From NCBI RefSeq assembly GCF_030263895.1, contig NZ_CP127161.1, positions 3,348,001-3,412,000 of the forward strand: 64,000 nt of DNA. The letters are read 5' to 3'. The translations under genes were made by a program, and so were the position numbers. This document shows positions 35,307 through 44,375 of the stretch, piece after piece (the stretch's first letter is position 1; each line of letters opens with the position of its first letter). The notes under the pieces were generated by a model. That model was not told the DNA's origin, made no database searches, and worked only from the letters and a program-made list of their open reading frames with translations. The DNA is from Proteiniborus sp. MB09-C3. GTDB lineage: Bacteria; Bacillota; Clostridia; Tissierellales; Proteiniboraceae.

Positions 35307-36770
35307 TTATTTAGTTTCTCTTTCAAGAGCTAATTTATCAATATCAAAGACTCTTAAGCTATCATTGACACCTTTTTCTATAGCAAGCTTTCCATATTTA
35401 TCTACTTCATTTCTATCCTTAGGACCATGATGCAACGACGCTGCTCCTCCAATGCAGCCTCCTGTACACACCATTCCTTCAATGAAATTTGCATCAAGCC
35501 TATTGACTCTAGCAAGCTTTAGGGCTTTATCACATTCTTTTATGCCATCACAGCTTATTGGCTTATATGCTATATCTATGTTGTCAGTTTCAATTACATG
35601 CCTTACTGCCTCTGAAAGTCCTCCTGTTCTAGCAAATATTCTTCCAAAGAATGATGCATTATCAAGCACTGCTTCATCGCAGTATTCAATCTTGATTTCC
35701 GCAGCATCTAATACTGCAGTTAGCTCCTCAAAAGTCATTACATAATCTACGCTTCCGCTTAAATCTTCCTCTTTAATCTCCATTTTTTTTGCAATACATG
35801 GTCCTATGAAAACTACCTTAGAATTCTCATCAGTACTCTTTATAAGCCTTGAAACCGCAATCATTGGAGATACTGAATGAGATATTTTGCTCTCTAGCAT
35901 AGGATAAATTTTCTTTATAAATGAGACAAATGCTGGACAACATGAACTAGTCATAATTTTTTGATTTTCTATGTTTTGGGCAAACTCTATAGCCTCATGC
36001 TTAGCTATTATATCTGCACCGAGTGCAGCCTCTACGACATTATGAAAGCCTAACATTTTAATTCCATTTACTACCTGACCAATCTTTGCATATGTAAATT
36101 GACTTGAAATTGCAGGAGCTATTATTGCATATACTTTAGTATTTTTGTCATACTTAGCTTTTTTTAATAGCTCTATTATCTCTACAATACTTGACTTATC
36201 CATTACTGCCCCAAAAGGACATTGATAAACACATGCTCCACATTGAATGCATTTTTCATTATCAATAACAGCCTTTTTATCTTCATTAATAGATAATGCT
36301 GATGTAGGACATGCTCTTTTGCATGGCCTCATTACATCAGATATGGCATTATAGGGACACGATTCCTTGCACTTTCCGCACTCTATACATTTATTAGGAT
36401 TTATATATGCCCTATGCTCCACGAAATGTATAGCATCTACAGGACATGCATCATAGCATCTATGTGCAAGACATCCTCTGCAAGCTTCTGTAACTACAAA
36501 GCGATTTATAGGGCAAGCATCGCATGCCGTTTCTAGAACCTCTACTATATTGTCATTATTTTTATTTCCTCCTAATGCTAATCTCACTCTCTCAACTGTT
36601 ATGGCTCGCTCCTTATGAATACAACATCTAGTTCTTGGCTCAGGTCCTGGATCTATTATGGATGGAATTGTATCTAAACTTTCATCAAGTCTCCCTTCCA
36701 AAGCTAATCTGGATACTTCTCTTAAAACTTCATATTTAATGAGCTGAACCTGATTTTCAAATTTTCTCAT
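35307..36770 (-). CDS. [FeFe]-hydrogenase-like iron-sulfur protein with intact H-cluster cysteines
   Basis: The start at 36770 (MRKFENQVQL) follows AAAGGGGAGG by 6 bases; an upstream ATG at 36803 lacks a site. The 487-residue protein has several ferredoxin-type clusters in its first 230 residues (CRGCLAHRCYDACP, CIECGKCKESCP, CIQCGACVYQCP), then the hydrogenase large-subunit domain with SSCCPAF, IGPCIAKKMEIKE and EGMVCTGGCIGGA. All four cysteines expected to bind the H-cluster are present, as is the proton-relay Cys of the CCP motif. It resembles the catalytic-type partner found in sensory-hydrogenase operons. No small subunit or maturation genes (hydEFG) are in the window. Confidence 0.85.
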   Translation of the reverse strand: MRKFENQVQLIKYEVLREVSRLALEGRLDESLDTIPSIIDPGPEPRTRCCIHKERAITVERVRLALGGNKNNDNIVEVLETACDACPINRFVVTEACRGCLAHRCYDACPVDAIHFVEHRAYINPNKCIECGKCKESCPYNAISDVMRPCKRACPTSALSINEDKKAVIDNEKCIQCGACVYQCPFGAVMDKSSIVEIIELLKKAKYDKNTKVYAIIAPAISSQFTYAKIGQVVNGIKMLGFHNVVEAALGADIIAKHEAIEFAQNIENQKIMTSSCCPAFVSFIKKIYPMLESKISHSVSPMIAVSRLIKSTDENSKVVFIGPCIAKKMEIKEEDLSGSVDYVMTFEELTAVLDAAEIKIEYCDEAVLDNASFFGRIFARTGGLSEAVRHVIETDNIDIAYKPISCDGIKECDKALKLARVNRLDANFIEGMVCTGGCIGGAASLHHGPKDRNEVDKYGKLAIEKGVNDSLRVFDIDKLALERETK

Positions 36771-36795
36771 GCAAGTCCTCCCCTTTGCTTCCATA

Positions 36796-37968
36796 CTAAA
36801 CATAATTAATTTTTACTATCTTGCCCATGCTTTCCATCAATGAGGAAAGTTCTTTAACCACTTTAAGTTTGATACTTAAATCAACTGGTAAGCTAGGATT
36901 CTGGTGGGCTGGATTGATGGCTTTTCCTACCCAAAGATTTAAATGCGTGCAGTCTTCTATTAGCGTCTTAGCCAAACATGATGCTCCATCCTTACCGTTT
37001 AGATTGTATATTTTTTCTCCATTGGAGGAACTATTTCTATATTTTTTTATTTTATCTACTGCTCTGCTGAGAGTAAGCACACCCTCCGTAACCAAATCTA
37101 TTCCTCTTATAATAGCCATAGGTGGAACATCTACAGTCATAGAAGCTAGATCAACCTCAATATCACGCTTAAGCTCCCTACCCACTATCTTTGCAGCAGT
37201 ACCTCCGCAGACTATTTTTTTTCCTTTACTTTTCATAAAGTCTTGAACAAGCTTTTGATCGTTTTCTTCATTTTCTGGTGGCCCCGTAAATAAGTCTACT
37301 ACTTCAGGCTGTCGAACTTTTATTGTGACAACTGTAGTATCGTCTCCCGGCTTGCCTGCATACAAGCATTTACATGTATCTATAAGCCCTCTAGATATGC
37401 TTCTAGCACTCTTCTTGTTTCGGATTTGTCTTATTAGATAATCAGATACATTGTCCCATTGCCAGCCTAGATTCAATATTCCTCCTACACCAGCATGTAT
37501 TACTCCATCACTTACAAGTGTGATGACATCTCCTTCTTCAAGCTTTATATAGCTTTCTTTTATCTTTTTTTCGTTTATTACTATATCATTCTTTTCAATC
37601 ATCATAGTTTCATTATTTCTAGTAAAAAATAAAGGAGGATTATCATATTCTATAATATAAGCCGTTCCATCCTCCTGAATTTTAATTATTCCAAAGGTTG
37701 AGTATGCAAGCTTTCTAACATTACATACGGGAAGAGTATTGGCTATTGTATCTACGGTTTCTAGAATGCTCGCCCCTTCTTTTAACATAGTACCTGCTAT
37801 TTTAGTTGTTAGAGTTGCTAGTATATTTGCTTTTACTCCACTGCCTAATCCATCTGCTAAGACTACTATGATGCTATTATCAGTATTGATTATTTCTACC
37901 TTATCTCCACAAAGCTCTTCTCCATATTTGTTTAGACTGTCATATGCAACGTCTACGAAGAAGTCCAT
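36796..37968 (-). CDS. SpoIIE/PP2C-type serine phosphatase of the hydrogenase operon
   Basis: The first 215 residues of this 390-residue protein form a PP2C/SpoIIE phosphatase: [14 protein letters not shown] (metal-binding Asp), [12 protein letters not shown] and [13 protein letters not shown]. The remaining 170 residues ([19 protein letters not shown] and on) are a separate domain that I do not recognise outside such operons. It starts within TAATG shared with the preceding hydrogenase-PAS gene, so translation is coupled. The likely role is to turn a hydrogen or redox signal into protein dephosphorylation. Confidence 0.87.
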   Translation of the reverse strand: MDFFVDVAYDSLNKYGEELCGDKVEIINTDNSIIVVLADGLGSGVKANILATLTTKIAGTMLKEGASILETVDTIANTLPVCNVRKLAYSTFGIIKIQEDGTAYIIEYDNPPLFFTRNNETMMIEKNDIVINEKKIKESYIKLEEGDVITLVSDGVIHAGVGGILNLGWQWDNVSDYLIRQIRNKKSARSISRGLIDTCKCLYAGKPGDDTTVVTIKVRQPEVVDLFTGPPENEENDQKLVQDFMKSKGKKIVCGGTAAKIVGRELKRDIEVDLASMTVDVPPMAIIRGIDLVTEGVLTLSRAVDKIKKYRNSSSNGEKIYNLNGKDGASCLAKTLIEDCTHLNLWVGKAINPAHQNPSLPVDLSIKLKVVKELSSLMESMGKIVKINYV

Positions 37969-39686
37969 TAAATATCACCTGCTTCCCCTAGAGCTATATC
38001 CTTTAGCTTTGTAAGTATAACCTTTGTCTCTGCAGTAGTCTCCCCTAGAAGACTTGCAATCTCTTGAGCTACTCTCATCTGCTTTTCGATTACTTCCTGT
38101 GCTGCATTTATAGTCTTTTCTTTTACTATAGCAAGCTCTTCCTTATTTTTTTCCGCCAAGGTCACATCAGTCATAATTACCATTAAAACTTTTTCCTTTT
38201 CAAGATATATAATATTTCCTATTAGAACTAGACCATATTCAGGATAAAAAACTTTTTGGCCTACTAAATTCTCTTTAGTTGAAATAACTCTCCTAAAAAT
38301 ATCTTCATCTATGAGCTTTAATATAGGCTCCCCTTTTATATTCTCAGCCTTTATTCCAAATGCTCTTTCAGATTTAGGATTAAATTCCTTTACGCAAAGC
38401 TCTTCATCTAGAAGGAAAATTATGTTTGGGCTATTTTCAAATATAACATTTCTTAGACTTTCTGCTTCTGCTCTCATAAAAGGCAGACACATATTTATAT
38501 CGGACATTCCCTCAAATACGGATTCCGCCTTTTCTCTACATGAAAAATAACCACATGCATTACAATTAAGCTCATCTTCTGGCTTATGCTTGCCCATTTT
38601 CCCTAATATCTCTCTAAGCTCTTTCTCAGAAGCAGTTTTTCTATTTGCCTTTCTATTAAAAAATATCTTAGTAAAATCAATCTTTTCATAATTATATTCA
38701 ATATCGCCTTGATTGCGATTTCTCTTTTTATTTATATATCCTTTTATTTTATCCTTCCTAACATAATGGTTGGTATTGTCTCTAGGCATTCCCGGTCCAT
38801 CTATACAGCTGTTATTACATATATTTAATTCTACAAAAATACCACTTATGCTGTTATTTTCAATGCACTCGAGAAATTCCTTACAGTTTTCTACTCCATT
38901 TATCCTCATTATTTCATACTTACTTTCATTAGAACCATTATGATCAACCAATCCTCCTTTTGCAGGAAATGAGCTTCCCCTCTTGTATGAAGTATGGTTA
39001 AAGGGCTGAGGTTTGAGATTGTTCAATACTATATTTTCTTCTGCAAACCAATGTGATAATTCTTCAAAGGTCAAAACAGAATCGATTATTCCCCTGTGCT
39101 GAAAATCTTCTGCCTCGGCTTTTTTAGCAAGGCATGGCCCTATGAATACTACTACACTATCCATTCCATATCTATGCTTTAATAACTTTCCATGGGCAAT
39201 CATTGGAGATACTACTGGTATCATGTATTTAGTCAATGAAGGATAGTATTTTTCTATGAGATTATTAACTGAAGGACAGCTTGTAGTAATAAGGTTTTCA
39301 TATTTTTCTTCTTCCCAATACTTATCATAATAATCTAGTACTATTTCAGCACCTATTGCTGTTTCCTCAACCATTTCAAATCCAAGGAGCTTTAATGCTG
39401 TTACAATTTTATACTCATCATCTATATTAAATGCTCCAGGAAATGATGGTGCTATACTAGCTATCACTCTTTTTTTATTTTGTATAGCCTCTTTTACTTG
39501 TTCTATATTACTCTTAATATGTAGTGCCTCTTTTTGGCATACAACCTGACATTTCCCACAAGAAATACATAAATCATCAACTATTTCAGCATGATCTTCA
39601 AGAATAGTTATGGCTTTAGAAGGACATGTTCTCAAGCATTTATAGCAGTTGTTGCAATTCTCCCTTGTAAAACTTATAAATTTCAT
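37968..39686 (-). CDS. sensory-type [FeFe] hydrogenase with C-terminal PAS domain (HydS-like)
   Basis: The start at 39686 ([10 protein letters not shown]) follows TGGGAGG by 7 bases. The 572-residue protein begins with two 4Fe-4S clusters ([24 protein letters not shown]). The hydrogenase domain has degenerate motifs: TTSCPSV, where the proton-relay Cys is Ser; [10 protein letters not shown]; and [13 protein letters not shown] four-Cys cluster segment ([19 protein letters not shown]) and a PAS domain ([18 protein letters not shown]) follow, then a short coiled tail. This is the layout of putative H2 sensors rather than bulk hydrogenases. Confidence 0.88.
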   Translation of the reverse strand: MKFISFTRENCNNCYKCLRTCPSKAITILEDHAEIVDDLCISCGKCQVVCQKEALHIKSNIEQVKEAIQNKKRVIASIAPSFPGAFNIDDEYKIVTALKLLGFEMVEETAIGAEIVLDYYDKYWEEEKYENLITTSCPSVNNLIEKYYPSLTKYMIPVVSPMIAHGKLLKHRYGMDSVVVFIGPCLAKKAEAEDFQHRGIIDSVLTFEELSHWFAEENIVLNNLKPQPFNHTSYKRGSSFPAKGGLVDHNGSNESKYEIMRINGVENCKEFLECIENNSISGIFVELNICNNSCIDGPGMPRDNTNHYVRKDKIKGYINKKRNRNQGDIEYNYEKIDFTKIFFNRKANRKTASEKELREILGKMGKHKPEDELNCNACGYFSCREKAESVFEGMSDINMCLPFMRAEAESLRNVIFENSPNIIFLLDEELCVKEFNPKSERAFGIKAENIKGEPILKLIDEDIFRRVISTKENLVGQKVFYPEYGLVLIGNIIYLEKEKVLMVIMTDVTLAEKNKEELAIVKEKTINAAQEVIEKQMRVAQEIASLLGETTAETKVILTKLKDIALGEAGDI

Positions 39687-39687
39687 T

Positions 39688-39933
39688 TTATAGCCTCCCA
39701 ACTACATGCTGTTCAAAAAATTCCTTCACAGTTTCCTCCCCAACTGAAACTACTTTATCCTCATCAACTCTTACAGATACTGCCTTTGTACATTCCCCTA
39801 GGCAAAAGGCGGCCTTTACAATAACCTTTTCTGACAGCTCTCTTTCTTCTATAATATGTTGCAGATTATTTATCACTTCGTAGGCCCCCTTTAAGTGACA
39901 TGCACTGCCAATGCAGACATTTATAGTTACCAT
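39688..39933 (-). CDS. thioredoxin-like 2Fe-2S protein (HymA/NuoE-like), first gene of the hydrogenase operon
   Basis: The 81-residue protein is a minimal thioredoxin-fold ferredoxin: [11 protein letters not shown] near the N-terminus and AAFCLGEC in the middle supply the four cysteines of the cluster. Similar domains form the C-terminal part of NuoE and HndA. It may pass electrons to or from the hydrogenase-like proteins downstream. GGGGGATTGCAATT precedes the ATG. One base separates its stop from the next start. Confidence 0.9.
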   Translation of the reverse strand: MVTINVCIGSACHLKGAYEVINNLQHIIEERELSEKVIVKAAFCLGECTKAVSVRVDEDKVVSVGEETVKEFFEQHVVGRL

Positions 39934-39954
39934 AATTGCAATCCCCCTTCTTTA

Positions 39955-39972
39955 TTGTTATATTATTAACAA
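39955..39972 (-). promoter_or_regulatory. candidate Rex operator in the hydrogenase operon leader
   Basis: The minus-strand 18-mer TTGTTAATAATATAACAA matches the Rex consensus TTGTTAA-N4-TTAACAA at 13 of 14 fixed positions. It lies about 45 bases downstream of the predicted transcription start and 22 bases before the first start codon. Rex represses fermentation and hydrogenase genes when NADH/NAD is low. Confidence 0.6.
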
Positions 39973-40024
39973 TGTTTGCTAAAATTTTTTCCCTTTTAAT
40001 TCGCTTAATATAATCTATAAATAC

Positions 40025-40053
40025 AGTATACTTGTTTGTTATATTTTTATCAA
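40025..40053 (-). promoter_or_regulatory. promoter of the hydrogenase operon
   Basis: TTGATA (40048-40053) and TATACT (40025-40030) are 17 bases apart on the minus strand; the leader to the first gene is about 85 bases. Confidence 0.65.
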
Positions 40054-40198
40054 TGTTGTTGCTAAATTATAATAACTTATCAAGCTAAGTGTTTGAGCAG
40101 GCTATAGCAAATTAATATAATTATTACGAAAAGTTAAGAAAGGTCTTTTCTAAATCAAATAACATAATTTCCATATTAACAGACTTTTTACTATATAT

Positions 40199-40233
40199 AA
40201 AAAAGCTTCATGAAAAGATTATGAAGCTTTTTT
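40199..40233 (-). terminator. degV terminator
   Basis: A 13-bp stem (AAAAAAGCTTCAT with its complement) and 9-base loop end in a run of T on either strand, 12 bases past the degV stop. Confidence 0.85.
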
Positions 40234-40244
40234 ATAGTATATTT

Positions 40245-41102
40245 TTATTCCTCTTCGTTCAAAAAAAATATAGCTAAAGTTCCAGGGCCTGAATGTGCTC
40301 CAACAGCGCAACCTATAGTTCCTATGACAAATTCCTTACATTTAAATCTTTCTTCTATCATTTCTTTTGCTTTCATAGCTACTTCTAGGTCATCTCCATG
40401 AGTTATACCTATGGTTTGTCTGCTTAAATTAGCTCCTCTTTCTTCAATTATCTCTATCATTCTTTTTAAAACCTTATTTCTTCCTCTTATCTTTTCTAGA
40501 GGAATTAGCTTCCCATCTTCTACATGAAGTATAGGTTTAATATTTAGAAGAGAGCCTACTACAGCAGCTGTTCTGCTAACTCGTCCTCCTCTATACAGAT
40601 ACTCTAAATCATCCACTGTAAATATATGCTCCATATGCTTAGAATAAAAAATAGCTGTTTTTACTATGTCTTCCTTTGAGACACCTTCTTTAGCCATTTG
40701 AGCAGCCTTTAGCACTACTAGTCCAAAGCCACCAGATGCACATTTTGTGTCTATTATGGTTAAATCGAAATCTGGATAATCTTCTAGTATTTCATTTTTT
40801 GCCATGAGAGAGGCTTGATATGTTCCAGATAGTCCAGATGAAAAAGCTATGTAAATACAAGGCTCTTTTTTCTTTGCATATTCTTCAAATTTTTCTTTAA
40901 ATACATGAGGTGGTATTTGAGCTGTCTTATATACTTTTCCTTCCCTCATGTTATCATAAAGCTCTTTTGGTTTTAATGTTTCTCCGTCTTTATATTCATT
41001 TTCTCCTAGATAAACTAGTATAGGCAATAGGTCTATTTCAAATTTTTTAATTAAATCAAGTGACAAATCGCATGCACTATCTGTAATAATCCTAGTTTTC
41101 AC
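40245..41102 (-). CDS. DegV family fatty-acid-binding protein
   Basis: GTG at 41102 is chosen as start because GAGGAG lies 7 bases upstream and overlaps the alternative ATG at 41117. The 285-residue protein has IITDSACDLS at the start, FSSGLSGTYQ near residue 90, DTKCASGGFG and YLYRGGRVSR, all typical of DegV/FakB proteins. These bind a fatty acid and, as FakB, present it to the kinase FakA. No fakA is in the window, so the role as kinase partner is inferred from the family. Confidence 0.92.
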   Translation of the reverse strand: MKTRIITDSACDLSLDLIKKFEIDLLPILVYLGENEYKDGETLKPKELYDNMREGKVYKTAQIPPHVFKEKFEEYAKKKEPCIYIAFSSGLSGTYQASLMAKNEILEDYPDFDLTIIDTKCASGGFGLVVLKAAQMAKEGVSKEDIVKTAIFYSKHMEHIFTVDDLEYLYRGGRVSRTAAVVGSLLNIKPILHVEDGKLIPLEKIRGRNKVLKRMIEIIEERGANLSRQTIGITHGDDLEVAMKAKEMIEERFKCKEFVIGTIGCAVGAHSGPGTLAIFFLNEEE

Positions 41103-41345
41103 ATAATCACTCCTCATAAATAAATCTTTGTATCCCTTATTATATTATACTTGTCTTAATCTGTAAATCTAAACCGCTATATAATACTATCATTTATGTT
41201 TCAAATTAATATACTTTCTATAATTTATTTAATAACTTTGCTAAAAACAATTTGTACGTTTTATGAATATATCTTCGGTCTTGCAAATAGATTATAATAT
41301 GGAATACTGTACCCTAGTTTATAAATATATACAAGGGGTGATATT

Positions 41346-41444
41346 ATGGCTAGGATTTTTTTCATAAGAAAAAAGGTATTGTATGGTGTTATTGCCATTG
41401 CTGTTTCTATTGTAGCACTCTTAATTATTCTTTCACTGCTCTAA
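41346..41444 (+). CDS. 32-aa single-helix membrane protein
   Basis: AAGGGGTGATATT precedes the ATG. The peptide is MARIFFIRKKVLYG followed by a hydrophobic helix to the C-terminus (ALLIILSLL). The basic N-terminus should stay inside. It resembles the N-terminal anchor of some sporulation amidases, but nothing follows the helix. Function unknown. Confidence 0.55.
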   Translation: MARIFFIRKKVLYGVIAIAVSIVALLIILSLL

Positions 41445-41481
41445 GAAAATGCATAATACAGTCCACATAGCAACATGAGAA

Positions 41482-41506
41482 AAGCCCTAGCATCAAGCAA
41501 GGGCTT
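41482..41506. terminator. bidirectional terminator between the small ORF and rsgI
   Basis: AAGCCCT and AGGGCTT pair around an 11-base loop; short T stretches follow on both strands. The two genes converge here. Confidence 0.6.
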
Positions 41507-41519
41507 AGGTTTTATGCTT

Positions 41520-42599
41520 TTATCTTCTATTTTTTTGACTATTGTTTGAATTACTTTTCTTACTCTTATTTGTTTGTATTTCTTTATTCTTATTATCGTA
41601 ATTACTATTTTTATTGTTCTTATTTTGATTCCTTATATTCGAATTGTTGATTAATTTGTTATCCTTCTTTTCACTATCGCTCTTACCAGTATTTGTTTTT
41701 TTATTAATCTTATTATCCCATTTGTAGATTTTATTATCCTTCTCATCATATTTTTTGCTATTGGTATTTAATTTGTCCTCTTTTTTCTTATCTTCTTTTT
41801 CTATGCTTTTATTATTTTTATCTAACTCCTTGTTCCATTTCTCTACATTTTTCATGCCTTTATATATTCCTTTATTTTCCTTTTTATTTTCTTTTATAAT
41901 GCTCATTATTTCATTGATTGATTTATCTTTAATCTCGCTTGGATTAATATCTTTGTTTGCAGCCGCTGCCTTTTCAATTAATTTAGCCTTTCCAGGAGAT
42001 AAGCTATTTTTCTTTGCATCATCATAGGATTTTTTATCACTTTTTATAACTACTACTTTAGCTTCAACTGATGAATCCTTTATGTGGGTATCTATTTCTT
42101 CTAATATTTTTTTATCATCAATTTCATTTTTATTTCCTGTTATTGTAACAAGAACTGTATTTTCCTCGTTATTCTTTATATAATTTTCTTTAATTGCACT
42201 ATCTATAATTTTATTTACTACTACCTCTATAGGTTGATTTTTATAGTCTTTAACATTCGCTAAAATATTTTCTCCATCTTTGTTAAGACTTTTTATGCCT
42301 ATTACTCTTTTATATCGATTATATGAAAGCTCTACATTTGGGTTTATATCCACATCTACATAACCATAAACTGTATGGTATCCAAGTATACCGTATCCGC
42401 TCGATAAAAACAATATAATTGCAGCTGCTATTGAAGCAACTTTCCTAAATATTTCAGATTTATGAATAGGATTATTTTTTACTTCTATTTCTTGTCCAAT
42501 TTCTACTGATTTAACATGATTTTTTATTTCTAAAAACTGACCATTATCAGTCATTACAATAAGCCCGCTTTTATTTTTTTCCATTACTATTCCTCTCAC
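41520..42599 (-). CDS. rsgI: anti-sigma-I factor RsgI family protein
   Basis: GTG at 42599 is used as start, with GGAGGTGAT at the right spacing. The 359-residue protein has the RsgI N-terminal domain (about residues 1-50, SGLIVMTDNGQFLEIK), which binds SigI, one membrane helix (AAAIILFLSSGYGIL) and the conserved extracellular segment (GYVDVDINPNVELSYN). The tail of about 170 residues is extremely Lys/Asn/Ser-rich and probably disordered, suited to contact anionic wall polymers; it has no carbohydrate-binding module. It lies 4 bases after sigI. Confidence 0.92.
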   Translation of the reverse strand: MRGIVMEKNKSGLIVMTDNGQFLEIKNHVKSVEIGQEIEVKNNPIHKSEIFRKVASIAAAIILFLSSGYGILGYHTVYGYVDVDINPNVELSYNRYKRVIGIKSLNKDGENILANVKDYKNQPIEVVVNKIIDSAIKENYIKNNEENTVLVTITGNKNEIDDKKILEEIDTHIKDSSVEAKVVVIKSDKKSYDDAKKNSLSPGKAKLIEKAAAANKDINPSEIKDKSINEIMSIIKENKKENKGIYKGMKNVEKWNKELDKNNKSIEKEDKKKEDKLNTNSKKYDEKDNKIYKWDNKINKKTNTGKSDSEKKDNKLINNSNIRNQNKNNKNSNYDNKNKEIQTNKSKKSNSNNSQKNRR

Positions 42600-42603
42600 A
42601 ATA

Positions 42604-43311
42604 TCACCTCCAGTCCGCATATTCTTTTAAGTAAGGATAATCGCCTTCCATCACTATTACTAATGATATTATATATATTCGACCTCTTTCTAATTTTTTT
42701 CGATGTATGCCAGTTAGACTTTCAATTTCTTTTATTGGTAATCTTTGTTTTGCAACTAATATATCAAATAACTCTTTGTTTTCTATTATTAATTTTGCGA
42801 CATCCTTATAAAGACTTCTTAGCTTTTCTTGCTTAGGAGATACTTTTACTAAATCTGAAAATTCAATTTGCCAATCACTTAGCTCCTTTTTATATTGAAG
42901 AATTTCAAGCTTTCTAGCTTCATTTTCTCTTTCTTTTTCATATTCTTCTATAGACCTTATTGATCCAATATCAACTGTACTTTCATTATCATTCTGACTA
43001 ATCAATTCCAATGAAATAACATTTCCCTCTTTTTTTGTCTTTCGATAATAGTCTATCATTCTTAAGTTAATGACATGTTTTGCAAAACTGAGGAACTTGC
43101 CCTTGCTTTTATCAAAGGAATCTATTGACTCTTTAAATGCTAGCATCCCAATAGTAAGCTCATCATCATGGCCATACTCTAGGAAACGTCCCGTTCTCTT
43201 CTGAACTGTACTTGCTATAAATGGCTTATATTCTTCAATAAGCCTATTTATTTCTTCTGGATTATTTTTTGCTTTCTCTACTCTGTCTTCAAGAGAACTC
43301 TTAAAAAACAT
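42604..43311 (-). CDS. sigI: RNA polymerase sigma factor SigI
   Basis: The 235-residue protein has sigma-70 region 2 (EYKPFIASTVQKRTGRF, LAFKESIDSFDKSKGKFLSFAKHVI in part), a long linker and a SigI-type C-terminal helix-turn-helix (LPIKEIESLTGIHRKKLERGR in part). Pairing with rsgI immediately downstream confirms it. SigI regulons respond to heat, wall stress or extracellular polysaccharide. GAGGTGACCTG precedes the ATG. A CGAA tetramer, typical of SigI -10 elements, lies upstream at 43347-43350. Confidence 0.93.
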   Translation of the reverse strand: MFFKSSLEDRVEKAKNNPEEINRLIEEYKPFIASTVQKRTGRFLEYGHDDELTIGMLAFKESIDSFDKSKGKFLSFAKHVINLRMIDYYRKTKKEGNVISLELISQNDNESTVDIGSIRSIEEYEKERENEARKLEILQYKKELSDWQIEFSDLVKVSPKQEKLRSLYKDVAKLIIENKELFDILVAKQRLPIKEIESLTGIHRKKLERGRIYIISLVIVMEGDYPYLKEYADWR

Positions 43312-43552
43312 CAGGTCACCTCTTTTCCATACGGCATCAATATATATTCGTTAAGTTTTATATAATAATCAAGGTAGCTTTTCCAATCAAATAATACACA
43401 GTCTATTTTATATAGAAAATTTATTACCCTTTGATTATCAATTATACTATAGTTTTTAAAAATAATTATACTAAAACCAAAAACAGGAATCTTTTACTAA
43501 TTATATATTTAGATTAAACTCCTAATAATATTAGCAATGGAGGTGCTAAATA

Positions 43553-44299
43553 ATGATAAAGAAAATATCTCTTGTCCTTCTTTGTTTACTTTTAACAGTT
43601 TCATGCATTAGACAACCACAAAGGCCAGATACTGGAGAAATGCTTAGGAATCAGTCCTCAATAAATGGAACTAATACTGTGAGAACTGTAAGAGCAGCAG
43701 TAGATAATTGTGAAATAAGGAGCGGTACTGGAACTGAATCTAATGTAATGCAAACAGTTAATAAAGGTACTTTACTTAATACAGTAGGAAAATCAGATAA
43801 TTGGTATATCGTAAGACTAGACAATAATCAAATAGGAATAGTATCGGAAAATGATGTAGAGCCTGTAGTAGATGATTTTAAGGATACTCAAATACAAGGT
43901 GCAGTCAGACTTACAGCAGAGGAGCAACAGATGGTGACATTAGTAAATCAAGAAAGAGCCAAAGCAAATCTTCCTCCTCTAACTGTGGATATGGAAGTAG
44001 CAAGGGTTGCTAGAATGAAGGCTAAGGATATGGTAGACCATAATTACTTCAGTCACAATTCTCCTACTTATGGAAATCCTTTTGATATGTTAAATAATTT
44101 GGGAATTAAATATCTGCATGCTGGCGAAAATTTAGCCGGTAATCCTTCTATTGAAGATGCCCATCAGGCCCTAATGAACTCTGAAGACCATAGAAAAAAT
44201 ATTCTAAACACTAACTATACTCATATAGGAGTAGGGGCGCAGGCTAGTAAAAGCTATGGAAATATTATTGTTGAATTTTTTATTAGTAAACCAAAATAA
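43553..44299 (+). CDS. CAP/SCP-domain lipoprotein with SH3b domain (YkwD-like)
   Basis: The 248-residue protein has a lipoprotein signal (lipobox TVSC at residue 18), a bacterial SH3 domain (about 48-105, VDNCEIRSGTGTESNV) and a CAP/SCP domain (about 122-246). That domain includes MVTLVNQERAKANLPPL, HNYFSHNSPTYGNPFDM and HAGENLAG with its conserved His and Glu residues. It should be anchored outside the membrane; many such proteins occur in spore-formers and their activity is unknown. GGAGGTGC precedes the ATG. Confidence 0.92.
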   Translation: MIKKISLVLLCLLLTVSCIRQPQRPDTGEMLRNQSSINGTNTVRTVRAAVDNCEIRSGTGTESNVMQTVNKGTLLNTVGKSDNWYIVRLDNNQIGIVSENDVEPVVDDFKDTQIQGAVRLTAEEQQMVTLVNQERAKANLPPLTVDMEVARVARMKAKDMVDHNYFSHNSPTYGNPFDMLNNLGIKYLHAGENLAGNPSIEDAHQALMNSEDHRKNILNTNYTHIGVGAQASKSYGNIIVEFFISKPK

Positions 44300-44340
44300 T
44301 ATTTAGATTTGGATTCTTGAAAATTTGGATGGAATTATAT

Positions 44341-44372
44341 AAGACTAGAAAGGAATACTCCCTTCTAGCCTT
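44341..44372. terminator. bidirectional terminator between the CAP gene and the activase gene
   Basis: AAGGCTAGAAGGGA and its partner form a stem with two mismatches and the loop ATAC; TTATTTTA follows on the plus strand. The genes converge here. Confidence 0.65.
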
Positions 44373-44375
44373 ATT

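Noticed and set aside
41346-41444. Small membrane ORF as a truncated CwlD amidase
   Set aside because: The N-terminus is vaguely similar, but no amidase-coding sequence follows in any frame before the terminator.
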